Below are positions 46,553 through 55,738 of a DNA stretch of 64,000 bases, one piece after another. This DNA comes from an uncultured Caulobacterales bacterium (lineage in GTDB: Bacteria; Pseudomonadota; Alphaproteobacteria; Caulobacterales; Caulobacteraceae): NCBI GenBank assembly GCA_903862425.1, contig CAIOYC010000009.1:434001-498000 (forward strand), written 5' to 3'. Position 1 is the stretch's first letter; the number at the start of each line of letters is the position of its first letter. The translations under genes were made by a program, and so were the position numbers. The notes beneath the pieces were generated by a model. The model was not told where the DNA came from and ran no database searches. It saw only the letters and a list, made by a program, of their open reading frames with translations.

Positions 46553-47502
46553 CAGAAGTAGCCGTCCTGCTTCTTGGATTCCATGGTCGATCCATCGCGG
46601 TCGATGACCCGGCCTTGGCGCTCCGATGACCGCGAAACCTGCATCTCGGCGATGATGGCGTCGAGATCGGCGGCGTCGCTCTCGACCCCGCCGGTGAGCG
46701 GATAGCAGCCGAGGGTGCGGAAGCGGACCATGCGCTGCTTCGGCGTCTCGCCAGGCGCCAGCGGCATGCGTTCGTCATCGACCATGATCAGCGCCCCGTC
46801 CCGCTCCACGATCGGGCGAGGCTTGGCGAAATAGAGGGTCGGGATCGGAATGTTTTCGAGCTGGATGTAGCGCCAGACGTCGAGCTCGGTCCAGTTCGAG
46901 ATCGGGAAGGCGCGCAGAGATTCGCCCTTGTGGATGCGGGTGTTGTAGAGCCGCCAGAGCTCAGGGCGCTGCGCTTTGGGGTCCCAACGGTGGTCCTTGG
47001 TGCGAAAGGAAATGATCCGCTCCTTGGCGCGGCTCTTCTCCTCATCGCGCCGGGCGCCGCCGAAAGCCGCGTCGAAGCCGTACTTGTCCAGCGCCTGCTT
47101 CAGCGCCTGGGTCTTCATGACGTCGGTGTGGACGGCCGAGCCGTGGGTGAAGGGGCCGACGCCCTGGGCGAGCCCCTCGGGATTGGTATGGACCAGGAGT
47201 TCGAGGCCGAGCCGCTTGGCCTCCGCGTCGCGGAATTCGATCATCTCCCGGAACTTCCAGGTGGTGTCCACGTGCAGGATCGGGAATGGCGGCTTGCCGG
47301 GATAGAAGGCCTTCATGGCCAGGTGCAGCAGCACGGCGGAATCCTTGCCCACCGAATAGAGCAGCACGGGGTTGGTGCGCTCGGCGGTCACTTCACGAAG
47401 AATGTGGATGCTCTCGGCCTCGAGCCGACGCAGGTCTTCCGGCAGGCGGTTCTTCACCGCCGTATCCGTCCCGGAAGCGGGACCGTCATGGTCCTCGGAC
47501 AT
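46552..47502 (-). CDS. cysD: Sulfate adenylyltransferase subunit 2
   Basis: Catalytic ATP-PP-loop subunit that makes APS from ATP and sulfate, 316 residues. The PP-loop [54 protein letters not shown] and [12 protein letters not shown] are all typical. Start ATG 47502 has GAGG eight bases upstream. It overlaps cysNC through TGATG and works with it. The last residues ([10 protein letters not shown]) are the usual C-terminus. Confidence 0.98.
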   Translation of the reverse strand: MSEDHDGPASGTDTAVKNRLPEDLRRLEAESIHILREVTAERTNPVLLYSVGKDSAVLLHLAMKAFYPGKPPFPILHVDTTWKFREMIEFRDAEAKRLGLELLVHTNPEGLAQGVGPFTHGSAVHTDVMKTQALKQALDKYGFDAAFGGARRDEEKSRAKERIISFRTKDHRWDPKAQRPELWRLYNTRIHKGESLRAFPISNWTELDVWRYIQLENIPIPTLYFAKPRPIVERDGALIMVDDERMPLAPGETPKQRMVRFRTLGCYPLTGGVESDAADLDAIIAEMQVSRSSERQGRVIDRDGSTMESKKQDGYF

Positions 47503-47600
47503 GGCAATACCTCAAACGCCCGCGGCCCTGCGGGGCGACTTAAATAAGGTACGAAAGGCGTCGACGCCCGGCAAATCCTCTGGCGAGGTCTTCAGAGAAG

Positions 47601-48425
47601 CTAATCGCCCTTCGGCATGAAGGGAGCCAACGGCGGGGCGGCGAAGTCGCCGACGGCAAGAAAGCCCGGATTGAAGAAGTTGGGCTTCTTGTAGGGCAGG
47701 GGCTCTCCGTCCGGCGCGAACACCTGACCCCCGGCGGCGAGCAGCACTGCATGGCCGGCGGCGGTGTCCCATTCCATGGTGGGGGAGGGGCGCGGATAGA
47801 CGTCCGCTTCGCCAGCGGCCAAGAGGCCGAACTTCAGCGACGAGCCGATATTGACCCGCTCGCCGGCCTTGATCGCCGCGAGATAGGCCTGCACCTCGGG
47901 TGTCACATGCGAGCGGGATGCGACGGCGGTGGGCGGGGTGCGGCCGGGCTTATGGATGCGCAGCGGTGTGGTGGCGGTCTGCCCGTCTTCACGACGCCAG
48001 GCCGTACCGAGCTTGGCGTCGCCCACGAACAGGCGACGCAGGCGCGGAGCGTAGATCACGCCGATGGTCGGGGCTCCATCCTCGATCAGGCCGATATTGA
48101 CGGTGAAGTCATCCCCGCGACGCACGAATTCGCGCGTCCCGTCCAGCGCGTCGACCAGAAAGAAGCGGTCGTCCACCACCGGGATACGCCCCGCCGCAGC
48201 CTCCTCCTCGGCCACCACCGGGATGTCCGGGGTGAGGGCGGCGAGGGCCATGAGGATGATCGCCTCACCCGCCCGGTCGGCGATGGTGACGGGCGATTCG
48301 TCGGCCTTCTTCTCCACCTCGAAGCCGGCCTCGAAGATCCGGTTGATCTCAGCGCCCGCCTCCAGTGCGGCCTCGATCAGGCCCTCCAGCAGGCGGCGGC
48401 GGGCGTCGGGTTTCGAGAGGTCCAT
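47601..48425 (-). CDS. cysQ: 3'(2'),5'-bisphosphate nucleotidase (CysQ)
   Basis: Dephosphorylates PAP left over from PAPS use and recycles AMP. 274 residues of the inositol-monophosphatase fold: PVVAEEEAAAGR (metal), FLVDALDGTREFVRR (the DxDGT metal motif) and SPTMEWDTAAGHAVLLAAGG. Start ATG 48425 (MDLSKPDARRRL) is preferred, as the open stretch upstream lacks family similarity. Transcribed toward cysD after a 98-base gap, so it belongs with sulfate assimilation. Confidence 0.96.
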   Translation of the reverse strand: MDLSKPDARRRLLEGLIEAALEAGAEINRIFEAGFEVEKKADESPVTIADRAGEAIILMALAALTPDIPVVAEEEAAAGRIPVVDDRFFLVDALDGTREFVRRGDDFTVNIGLIEDGAPTIGVIYAPRLRRLFVGDAKLGTAWRREDGQTATTPLRIHKPGRTPPTAVASRSHVTPEVQAYLAAIKAGERVNIGSSLKFGLLAAGEADVYPRPSPTMEWDTAAGHAVLLAAGGQVFAPDGEPLPYKKPNFFNPGFLAVGDFAAPPLAPFMPKGD

Positions 48426-48564
48426 GCGCCCGCTTTGGCGCGCTGCGGCCAGGAGCGCAAGCCTCGCCGCTTGCCGCGGCGGCGCGAACGGCATAGATCG
48501 CCGCAACGCTGCTCGCCTTTCGTGTGTTAAGAAGACGACACTCTTTCGGAACGTTTCCGCCCGC

Positions 48565-49545
48565 ATGGCCACCCCCCGTCACTACCTGGATTTCGAGCGC
48601 CCGATCGCTGACCTCGAGGCGAAGATCGAAGAACTGTCCAAGCTGTCCGAGGCCACCGAGCCGCAAGTGGATGGAAGCGGTAGTTTCGACGCCGAAATCG
48701 ACGCCCTGCGCAAGCGGGTGGAAGCCGTTCGCGCCGACACCTATGCCAACCTCGACGCCTGGCGGAAGGTGCAGGTGGCCCGCCACCCCGAGCGCCCGCA
48801 CTTCGTCGATTATATCGATGGCCTGATCACCGACTGGCAGGAACTGAAGGGCGACCGCGCCTTTGGCGACGACCAGGCGCTGATCGGCGGTATGGGTCGG
48901 TTCCGGGGCCGCCCGGTCATGGTGATCGGCAACGAGAAGGGCCGCGACACCGCCAGCCGTATCAAGCACAATTTCGGCATGGGCCGGCCCGAGGGCTACC
49001 GCAAGGCCGTGCGCCTGATGGACCTGGCCGACCGCTTCGGCCTGCCGGTGCTGAGCTTCGTCGATACCGCCGGCGCCTTTCCGGGCAAGGAAGGCGAGGA
49101 GCGCGGCCAGGGCGAGGCGATTGCGCGCTCCACCGAGCGTGGCCTGACCCTCGGCGTACCGATGATCGCCACCATCACCGGCGAGGGCGGCTCGGGCGGC
49201 GCCCTGGCCATCGCGGCAGCCAACAAGGTGCTGATCCTGGAGCATTCCACCTATTCGGTGATCTCGCCCGAACCCGGCTCCGCCATCCTGTTCCGCGACC
49301 GGGCCCAGGCCCCGCACATGGCGAATGCGATGAAGATTTCGCCGGAGGACCTACTGCGCTTCGGCGTGGTGGACGGCATCATCTCCGAGCCTCCGGGCGG
49401 CGCCCATTCCGACCCGGCCTCCACCATCCTCGCGGTGGGCGACACGGTGGAGGAGGAGCTCGACAAGCTTATCAAGCTTTCACCCGACCAACTGCGCGCC
49501 CAGCGCGCTGAACGCTTCTACGCGATCGGGACCGTCGGTCAGTGA
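48565..49545 (+). CDS. accA: Acetyl-CoA carboxylase carboxyltransferase subunit alpha
   Basis: Transfers carboxyl from carboxy-biotin to acetyl-CoA with AccD; committed step of fatty-acid synthesis. 326 residues. RPHFVDYIDGLITDWQELKG, KGRDTASRIKHNFGMGRPEG, SFVDTAGAFPGKEGEERGQG and GEGGSGGALAIA are diagnostic. No Shine-Dalgarno is seen before ATG 48565; instead a perfect CGGAA-CGT-TTCCG hairpin arm pair (48547-48559) lies there. Its stop overlaps the GTG of an LprI-like gene. Confidence 0.98.
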   Translation: MATPRHYLDFERPIADLEAKIEELSKLSEATEPQVDGSGSFDAEIDALRKRVEAVRADTYANLDAWRKVQVARHPERPHFVDYIDGLITDWQELKGDRAFGDDQALIGGMGRFRGRPVMVIGNEKGRDTASRIKHNFGMGRPEGYRKAVRLMDLADRFGLPVLSFVDTAGAFPGKEGEERGQGEAIARSTERGLTLGVPMIATITGEGGSGGALAIAAANKVLILEHSTYSVISPEPGSAILFRDRAQAPHMANAMKISPEDLLRFGVVDGIISEPPGGAHSDPASTILAVGDTVEEELDKLIKLSPDQLRAQRAERFYAIGTVGQ

Positions 49546-50117
49546 GCCTGGGCCTGCGTGCGGCGTTCGCGGCGGCGCTGGCGGGCGCCGCACTCGCCGA
49601 ACCGGCCTCCGCAACGGTCTTTCAGCCCCAGAACCGCCCTGCGTCGCAGGTTCAGCCACCGTCCACTGTCACCCAACCCAGGGCGGTGTCGCCCGTCGGC
49701 AGCGGCAAACCGGTTGCGACACCTCCTGTCAGGCCGGCCCTGCCCGCCAATCTCAAGCTGCCGACGCCCAGCGATCCTGTGCTGGCCCACTACAGCCCGA
49801 CCTACGACGGTTGCATGCGCAAGGCGGTCTCCACTCTCGACATCATCGACTGCGTAGCGCGGGAGAACGAGCGTTGGGACGGGCGGCTGAACCGGGTCTA
49901 CCAGTCGCGGCTGGCCAGCTTCACCGACCGCCAGCGCGGCGCCCTGAAACGGGCGCAGAAGGCCTGGGTCCTGTTCCGCGAAGCTGATTGCGCCGCTTAC
50001 GAGGACGATGACTGGGGCACGATCTCCCGCATTGACGCCTCGCAATGCCTGCTCCGTCGCACGGTGGAGCGAGCGCTGGAGCTCGAAGCTCTGCCGATGG
50101 ATCACGGCCCAGGCTAG
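49542..50117 (+). CDS. Exported LprI-like (DUF1311) protein
   Basis: A 191-residue exported protein with a signal peptide (AAFAAALAGAALAEPASA), a Pro-rich linker (about 30-75), and a C-terminal DUF1311/LprI domain: CMRKAVSTLDIIDCVARENE, LNRVYQSRLASF and KAWVLFREADCAAYED, SQCLLRRTVERALELE. The four conserved cysteines expected to form two disulfides are present. LprI of mycobacteria inhibits lysozyme; that activity is not shown for this branch. GTG start at 49542 is inside the accA stop. It shares its TAG with the convergent threonine aldolase. Confidence 0.88.
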   Translation: MSLGLRAAFAAALAGAALAEPASATVFQPQNRPASQVQPPSTVTQPRAVSPVGSGKPVATPPVRPALPANLKLPTPSDPVLAHYSPTYDGCMRKAVSTLDIIDCVARENERWDGRLNRVYQSRLASFTDRQRGALKRAQKAWVLFREADCAAYEDDDWGTISRIDASQCLLRRTVERALELEALPMDHGPG

Positions 50118-51121
50118 GCGACCGCCTTCAAAGCCTCGCCCAGGCGCTCCACGCTCTCTTCGGTGGTGGCCCAGGAGCACATGAAACGGACCGTACCGTC
50201 GGTGAAGCGGTAGACGAAGAAGCCACTGGCGCGCAGGGCCTCCAGCGGGCCGTCGTCCATCTCCACGAAGAGGGCGTTGGCCTGTACCGCGTGGCGGATC
50301 TTGAACGGCATCAGCGCGGCGAGCTTCTGCGCCATGGCGTTGGCGTGTCTGGCGAGGTCCAGCCAGGCGCCGCTCTCCAGCATGCCGATCCACGGCGCGG
50401 ACAGGAAACGGCCCTTGGAAGGGAGTTGGCCGGCCTGTTTCAGGCGGGCGTCGAAGCGGCGGGAGAGGGTCTTGTCGAACAGCACGACGGCCTCGGACAG
50501 CGAAGCCCCCGCCTTGGTGCCGCCCACGATCAGCACGTCGATGTCGAGGGTTTTCAGCGCCTTGAGGTCGAAGCCCGAGGCCGCTGCGTTGGCCAGCCGC
50601 GCGCCGTCCAGATGCACCGGCAGGCCCTTGGCCTTGGCGCGGGCGGTCAGGGCGCGGACCTGCTCGATCGAATAGACCGTGCCGTATTCGGTGGCGTTGG
50701 TGAGCGACAGGGCGGCGGGGGACTGGCGGTAGGAGACGTCCGGCCGGTCCAGGATGGCGTCGAGCTCGGCCGGGTCGATCTTGCCCGATGCGCCCTTCAG
50801 CCCGATGAGGCCGAGGCCTTGGCCGAAAAAGCCCGGCGCGCCGGTTTCATCGGTGCAGATGTGGGCGTGCTCATGCGCCAACACCGCCTCGAAAGGGCGG
50901 CACAGGGCTGCGCAACTAACTGCATTGGCGGCGGTGCCCGAGGCGACGAAACGCACGTCGGCGTCAGCGTCCAGCATGGCCCGTACCAGATCCGCCGCCT
51001 TGGCGGTGACCGTATCGGTCCCATAGCCGGAGGTGAAGCCGCCGTTGTGGGCGACGATGGCCTCGAGGGCTTCAGGACAGGCTCCGGCGGTGTTGTCGGA
51101 GGCGAAGGAGTAGTCGGCCAT
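50114..51121 (-). CDS. Low-specificity L-threonine aldolase (PLP-dependent)
   Basis: Cleaves L-threonine or allo-threonine to glycine and acetaldehyde; cytosolic PLP enzyme of fold type I, 335 residues. ASDNTAGACPEALEAI, HEHAHICTDE, LHLDGARLANAA-like VHLDGARLANAAAS and VGGTKAGAS with the PLP Lys are typical of the beta-eliminating-lyase family. Start ATG 51121 (MADYSFASDN) is chosen from the conserved N-terminus; the longer frame upstream lies over the next gap and gene end. Confidence 0.94.
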   Translation of the reverse strand: MADYSFASDNTAGACPEALEAIVAHNGGFTSGYGTDTVTAKAADLVRAMLDADADVRFVASGTAANAVSCAALCRPFEAVLAHEHAHICTDETGAPGFFGQGLGLIGLKGASGKIDPAELDAILDRPDVSYRQSPAALSLTNATEYGTVYSIEQVRALTARAKAKGLPVHLDGARLANAAASGFDLKALKTLDIDVLIVGGTKAGASLSEAVVLFDKTLSRRFDARLKQAGQLPSKGRFLSAPWIGMLESGAWLDLARHANAMAQKLAALMPFKIRHAVQANALFVEMDDGPLEALRASGFFVYRFTDGTVRFMCSWATTEESVERLGEALKAVA

Positions 51122-51197
51122 GGTCACGCCCTGGTTTGAAACTCCGTTCTTCGACAGGGTCGCCGCGGTTATGTCCAGACCGAATGGCGCAACCCCG

Positions 51198-51620
51198 TCA
51201 GCGGACGTAGTTGAAGGTGCCGCACAGGCCCGGACTGTCCACGCCGCGCGGTTGCGGGCCATCCTGATAGACGGCCATGCCGAGCTGATCCTTGCCGGTG
51301 CGGTACACCACCACCCAGCGCACAGGTTGGCTGCACAAGGTGTTCTTGTTGGCCAGCATCGGATTCATTGGCCGGGTGACCGTGAGGATGCGGGCCGGGA
51401 AGACGCCCAGATCGCTGTTGTAGCTCTGCACGTCCGCCGCAACGCGCAGGGGGAAGGTCTGGCCGGCGGTGACGAGCGCGGTCGGCGACAGTTTGATCGT
51501 CCCTGTGATCGACAAGGCGGTCTTGCTGAGAGGCTGCCAGGTCTCGACCGAGCTTTTAGCGGTGGTGTTTGACGCGAAAGCCAAAAAAGAGAGGCCCGCC
51601 AGGATACTGAGGTATTTCAT
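51198..51620 (-). CDS. Exported protein of unknown function
   Basis: A 140-residue protein with a signal peptide (MKYLSILAGLSFLAFASNTTA). The mature part is beta-rich, starts with SSVETWQPLSKTALSITGTI and holds LTVTRPMNPMLANKNTLC and a near-terminal GLCGTFNYVR, giving two cysteines that could form a disulfide. I do not recognise a named family. Start ATG 51620 is used because AGGTGGG precedes it. It stands between two minus-strand genes. Confidence 0.65.
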   Translation of the reverse strand: MKYLSILAGLSFLAFASNTTAKSSVETWQPLSKTALSITGTIKLSPTALVTAGQTFPLRVAADVQSYNSDLGVFPARILTVTRPMNPMLANKNTLCSQPVRWVVVYRTGKDQLGMAVYQDGPQPRGVDSPGLCGTFNYVR

Positions 51621-51689
51621 CCGCCCACCTATTCGACCATCGCCAAGCTTGCCGCTAGACAAGCCTGGCGTGGCGATCCGGTTCCCTTT

Positions 51690-52607
51690 CTAGATCGGGT
51701 CGTAAGGAAAGACGCTGGCGCTGGCGCCTACGTCGGTAAAGCTGGCCTTCATGGAGGGCAGGGCCTGGTCGATCAGGGTCTGGGGCGTCCAGCCCTCGAT
51801 CCGGGCTACCGAGCGCACGGGGCGGGGCTGGTTGAACAGCACCACCTCGTTGCCGCGCACGGCGAAGATCTGGCCCGAGACTTCCCTAGACGCAGGAGCG
51901 GCGAGCGCGATGGCCAGCTGCGCCACCTGATCGGCGCGCATGGAGTTCTTGATCCGCTCCACGCGCTGGGCGCCGGCCTCGTCCTTCACCGGGATGGAGG
52001 CGATCATGCGGGTCCAGGCGAAGGGGGCGATGATGTTGGAGCGCACGTTCTTGGCCGCCCCCTCCATGGCGATGATCCGCGACAGGCCCATCACGCCGAG
52101 CTTGGCGGCGGCGTAGTTGGCCTGGCCGATATTGCCGATCAGGCCCGAGGTGGAGGTGAAGTGGACGTAGGCCCCGTCCTGCTGGTCGCGGAACAGTTCG
52201 ATGGAGGCGCGACTGACATTGTAGGCGCCGCGCAGGTGGACGGCGATCACCGCATCCCAGTCGCTGTCGGCCATCTTGTGGAACATGCCGTCACGTAGGA
52301 TGCCCGCCGGATTGATGATGGCGTGCAGCCCGCCGAAGCTGTCTCTGGCCTGCTCGACCATGGCCTTGACGCCGGCCATATCGGACACGCTGTCAGAATT
52401 GGAAACGGCCTCGCCGCCGGCGGCTCGGATTTCCTGCGCCGTTTGCTCGGCCGGACCGGCATCGCCGCTATCGCCGCCGGTCAGGCCGCCGCCGAGGTCG
52501 TTGACCACCACCTTGGCGCCTTCGCGTGCAGCCAGAAGCGCGCATTCCTTGCCGATGCCGCCCGCCGCGCCGGTGACGATCAACACCCGTCCGTCCAATA
52601 CGCCCAT
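51690..52607 (-). CDS. Short-chain dehydrogenase/reductase, MFE-2/steroid type
   Basis: A 305-residue NAD(P)-dependent SDR. TGAAGGIGKECALLAAREG (dinucleotide), VVVNDLGGGLTGG, and the catalytic Ser-Tyr-Lys in STSGLIGNIGQANYAAAKLG are present; the NNAG motif appears as INPAGILRD. The large insertion after NDLGG and the LRD are typical of the (3R)-hydroxyacyl-CoA dehydrogenase domain of MFE-2. Start ATG 52607 with GGGAG upstream. The preceding MFS gene is 33 bases away, so they are co-transcribed; a shared substrate is plausible, unproved. Confidence 0.92.
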   Translation of the reverse strand: MGVLDGRVLIVTGAAGGIGKECALLAAREGAKVVVNDLGGGLTGGDSGDAGPAEQTAQEIRAAGGEAVSNSDSVSDMAGVKAMVEQARDSFGGLHAIINPAGILRDGMFHKMADSDWDAVIAVHLRGAYNVSRASIELFRDQQDGAYVHFTSTSGLIGNIGQANYAAAKLGVMGLSRIIAMEGAAKNVRSNIIAPFAWTRMIASIPVKDEAGAQRVERIKNSMRADQVAQLAIALAAPASREVSGQIFAVRGNEVVLFNQPRPVRSVARIEGWTPQTLIDQALPSMKASFTDVGASASVFPYDPI

Positions 52608-52639
52608 GGCGTCTCTCCCTGTGTTTTGTCGGGAGAGGC

Positions 52640-53941
52640 TTAGGGCGTGGGGACGGGATCGGGCAAGGGGGTCTGCACCGTCGGCTGGGCCACCAGCCGG
52701 TCCGCCTTGCGCAGTTGCGGGAACAGCACCGACCAGGTTCCAGTGACGACCATGGCGCCGACGCCGCCGAATACCGCCGCGCCCACGGGGCCGAGGATAC
52801 GCGCCGCGAGACCGCTCTCGAACTCGCCAAGCTCGTTGGAGGCGCCGATGAACAGGGACGACACCGCGCCCACCCGGCCGCGCATGTGGTCGGGCGTCAC
52901 GATCTGCACCAGGGTCTGGCGGATATAGACGCTGAGCATGTCCGCCGCGCCGAGCACGGCCAGCATGGCCACGGACAGCCAGATCGACTTGGACAGGCCG
53001 AACACGAGGGTGGCCGCGCCGAAGATGGCTACGGCGATGAACATCACCTTGCCCGCATGGCGCTGAAGGGGACGGGTGGCGAGCATGAAGGCCACGGGCG
53101 CCGCGCCCATGGCCGCCCCGGCGCGCAGGATGCCGAAGCCCTGCGGCCCGGCATGCAACACGTCGCGGGCAAACACCGGCAGGAGCGCGGTCGCCCCGCC
53201 CAGCAGCACGGCGAACAGGTCGAGCGAGATGGAGCCGAACACGATCTTGTTCGACCACACATAACCCAGTCCTTCCTTCATCAACGCCCAGCGCGAACCA
53301 GGCTGCACCTTGGGCTGGGTGGAGGTGCGGATGCACAGGAGCGAGATCAGGGCGACGAGGTAAAGGCAGAAGCCGGTGCAGTAGGCGGTAGCCGGAGAGA
53401 TGGCGATCAGCAGACCGCCAAGGGCTGGGCCGCCTATGGCCGCCGTCTGCCAGGCGAGCGAATTCCAGGCGATCGCCTTGGGCAGCAGTTCCTTGGACAC
53501 CAGCATGGGGCCGAGCGCCGTGGAGGCGGGGGAGAAGAAGGAGCGCGTGACACCGAACACCATGGCTACGCCTAGCAGCAGCGGCACGCTCGAGAAATGG
53601 AACAGGGCGGCGGCGGCCAGCATGGCGATGGTGAGGATCTCGCCGGTCTCGCAGATGGCCATGATCCGTTTGCGCTCATATCGGTCGGCGGTCTCGCCCG
53701 CCGGCAGGGTCAGGAACACCACGGGGATGAAGGTCACCAGACCCAGCATCGACACCATGAAGGCGGCGCGCTTCACGTCCATGTGGGTGCGGGCGATGTC
53801 ATAGACCTGCCACTGCAGGGTCACCGCCTCGATCATCACCGCCAGGCTGGCTGTCCAGCGCGAGAACCAGAAGAAGAGGAAATCCCGCTGTCCAAGCAGG
53901 CTGGCGGGCTTAGAACTAGGGTAGGAGTCTGGGTCGGGCAT
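52640..53941 (-). CDS. MFS exporter of the enterobactin-transporter/EntS type
   Basis: A 433-residue inner-membrane transporter with about 12 TM helices. FLFFWFSRWTASLAVMIEAV at the N-terminus, FIPVVFLTLPAGETADRYER (motif A) and the paired GAVSSLFIGASNELGEFESG are typical of the MFS_3/EntS group of drug or siderophore exporters. The open frame extends to a TTG nine bases upstream, and the ATG at 53941 is the preferred start; neither has a good ribosome binding site. No siderophore genes are nearby. Confidence 0.88.
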   Translation of the reverse strand: MPDPDSYPSSKPASLLGQRDFLFFWFSRWTASLAVMIEAVTLQWQVYDIARTHMDVKRAAFMVSMLGLVTFIPVVFLTLPAGETADRYERKRIMAICETGEILTIAMLAAAALFHFSSVPLLLGVAMVFGVTRSFFSPASTALGPMLVSKELLPKAIAWNSLAWQTAAIGGPALGGLLIAISPATAYCTGFCLYLVALISLLCIRTSTQPKVQPGSRWALMKEGLGYVWSNKIVFGSISLDLFAVLLGGATALLPVFARDVLHAGPQGFGILRAGAAMGAAPVAFMLATRPLQRHAGKVMFIAVAIFGAATLVFGLSKSIWLSVAMLAVLGAADMLSVYIRQTLVQIVTPDHMRGRVGAVSSLFIGASNELGEFESGLAARILGPVGAAVFGGVGAMVVTGTWSVLFPQLRKADRLVAQPTVQTPLPDPVPTP

Positions 53942-54016
53942 CGCGGCCAAGCTATGGCGACGTCGGCGCCGCGCTGCAACCGATCATGAGCATTCGCTCT
54001 TTGGATTGCGTCCGCG

Positions 54017-54556
54017 ATGGCTTATGGGGCCGCCACAATGAACGCGCAGACCTCATCGCTTCACCTGTCCATCGCGCCCGAGCGTGAGGACGACGCGCGC
54101 GCGGTGGACGCCATGATCGAGCGGGCGTTCGGGCCGGGTCGCTATACCAAGGTGTCCGAACGGCTGCGTGAGGGCAATGTGCAGCGCCGCGATCTGTCGT
54201 TCACCGCCGTCGCCGCGGGCGAGGTGGTGGGGGCTGTGCGCCTGTGGCCGATCATGGTCGGCGAGGCGCGCGGCCTGTTCCTCGGCCCCATCGCCGTGGA
54301 GGGAGGCTGGCGCAAGCACGGCATTGGCGGCGATCTGATCGACAAGGCTGTGACGGCGGGCGCCGCGGCGGGCGAAGCCTTTGTCTTCCTCGTGGGCGAC
54401 CGCGCCTTGTTCAGCCCGCACGGCTTCGAGGTCGTGCCGCGCGGAACCATCCGCATGCCCGGCCCGGTCGATCCGGCGCGCATCCTGTGGCGCGCGCTGA
54501 CGCCGGGAGGACTGGACGGCGTGGCCGGACAGGCCCATGTCCCGGAGCATGGCTGA
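54017..54556 (+). CDS. GNAT-family N-acetyltransferase
   Basis: A 179-residue GNAT acyltransferase of the YhbS-like type. The acetyl-CoA motif is in LFLGPIAVEGGWRKHGIGGDLI (read as pieces AVEGGWRKHGIGG), with AGAAAGEAFVFLVGDRALFSPHGF for the C-terminal substrate part. No other domain. A later ATG at 54038 is an alternative start. It overlaps the next gene by 20 bases. The acceptor substrate is unknown. Confidence 0.85.
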   Translation: MAYGAATMNAQTSSLHLSIAPEREDDARAVDAMIERAFGPGRYTKVSERLREGNVQRRDLSFTAVAAGEVVGAVRLWPIMVGEARGLFLGPIAVEGGWRKHGIGGDLIDKAVTAGAAAGEAFVFLVGDRALFSPHGFEVVPRGTIRMPGPVDPARILWRALTPGGLDGVAGQAHVPEHG

Positions 54557-55106
54557 CATCAAGGTTGGACTTGAAGGTGTGATCACGGCCGCCGGGCAGG
54601 CGCCCAAGGAGGCTGGGGGGCGAGGCCTGCCGCCCGTCCACCTGTGGCATCCGGAGCATTGCGGCGAGATCGACATCCGCATTCGCCGCGACGGCCTGTG
54701 GTTCCACGAGGGCACGCCCATCGGCCGAGAGGCCTTGGTGCGCCTGTTCTCCACCGTGCTGCGCCTCGACCCGGACGGCTATCACCTGGTCACTCCGGTT
54801 GAGAAGCTGAAGATCGCGGTGGAGGATGCGCCCTTCATGGCGGTGCGCGTGGACCGGGACGGCGAGATTCTGCGCTTCCTCACCAATGTCGGCGATGCGG
54901 TGGAGGCGGGGCCGGACAATCGGTTGCGCGTGACCACGGATCCGGAGACCGGCGAGCCCGCCCCCTATCTGCACGTTCGCCGGGGGCTGGAGGCGCGGCT
55001 GACCCGCCCCGTCTTCTACGAGCTGGTGGAGATGGCTGAAGAGCGGATGGGGCGCATGGGCGTGACCTCGCACGGCGAGTGGTTCGATCTCGGCTCCGTT
55101 GCATGA
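54537..55106 (+). CDS. DUF1285 family protein
   Basis: A 189-residue protein of the DUF1285 family. HLWHPEHCGEIDIRIRRDGLWFHEGTPIGRE, the central YHLVTPVEKLKIAVEDAPF and the FYELVEMAEERMG end are the family marks (positions about 35-180). Cytosolic; function unknown. ATG 54537 is used; ATG 54549 is an alternative. Overlaps both neighbours, by 20 bases before and ATGA after, so the GNAT-DUF1285-Nudix genes form one unit. Confidence 0.9.
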   Translation: MSRSMADIKVGLEGVITAAGQAPKEAGGRGLPPVHLWHPEHCGEIDIRIRRDGLWFHEGTPIGREALVRLFSTVLRLDPDGYHLVTPVEKLKIAVEDAPFMAVRVDRDGEILRFLTNVGDAVEAGPDNRLRVTTDPETGEPAPYLHVRRGLEARLTRPVFYELVEMAEERMGRMGVTSHGEWFDLGSVA

Positions 55107-55738
55107 TTGGTGTGACGCCGGACGCGCCGCTCGCCGAACTGGAGCCTCATCTGGCGAGGCGGCTCCATTCCCTGGGGCCGTTTCCGAGCGAGGCCTCGCG
55201 TTCGGACTACGACCTGAACCCCGATGGCCGCGTCACCGGACGGGTGTTGACCGCCGCCGCCGTGCTGGTGCCGCTGGTGGAGCGCGAGAGCGGGCTCACC
55301 ATGCTGCTCACCCGCCGCTCGGACAGCCTGAAGCGTCATTCGGGCCAGGTGGCCTTTCCCGGCGGCAAGGCGGACCCCGGCGAGACCCCGGTGGACACCG
55401 CCCTGCGCGAGACCTGGGAGGAGATCGGCCTCGACCAGAACTTCATCCGTCCCATCGGCATGGCCGATACCTACGAGACCGGCACCGGCTTCGCCATCAC
55501 TCCGGTGATCGCCTTCGTTTCGCCCGGCTTCACCCTGGCCCGGCACGAGGCGGAGGTGGCGGAAATCTTCGAGACGCCGTTCGCCTTCCTGATGGACCCA
55601 GCCAATCACGAACTGCGCGTCATGAAGGCCGCCGACGGGGTTGAGCGCCGCTTCTACGCGATGCCCTACGAAGAGCGGACCATCTGGGGCGCGACGGCGG
55701 GGATGGTGCGCGGGCTATATGATCGGTGGTTTGGCTAG
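55103..55738 (+). CDS. Nudix hydrolase, probable CoA pyrophosphatase
   Basis: A 211-residue Nudix enzyme. The Nudix box is complete: GGKADPGETPVDTALRETWE with EEIGL. The preceding LLTRRSDSLKRHSGQVAFPGG carries the UPF0035/CoA-diphosphatase motif LLTxRSxxLxxHxGxVxFPGG. It probably splits coenzyme A or related nucleotides. Start ATG 55103 shares ATGA with DUF1285. The stop TAG and the opposite-strand Sua5 stop are the two strands of one CTAG. Confidence 0.93.
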   Translation: MIGVTPDAPLAELEPHLARRLHSLGPFPSEASRSDYDLNPDGRVTGRVLTAAAVLVPLVERESGLTMLLTRRSDSLKRHSGQVAFPGGKADPGETPVDTALRETWEEIGLDQNFIRPIGMADTYETGTGFAITPVIAFVSPGFTLARHEAEVAEIFETPFAFLMDPANHELRVMKAADGVERRFYAMPYEERTIWGATAGMVRGLYDRWFG

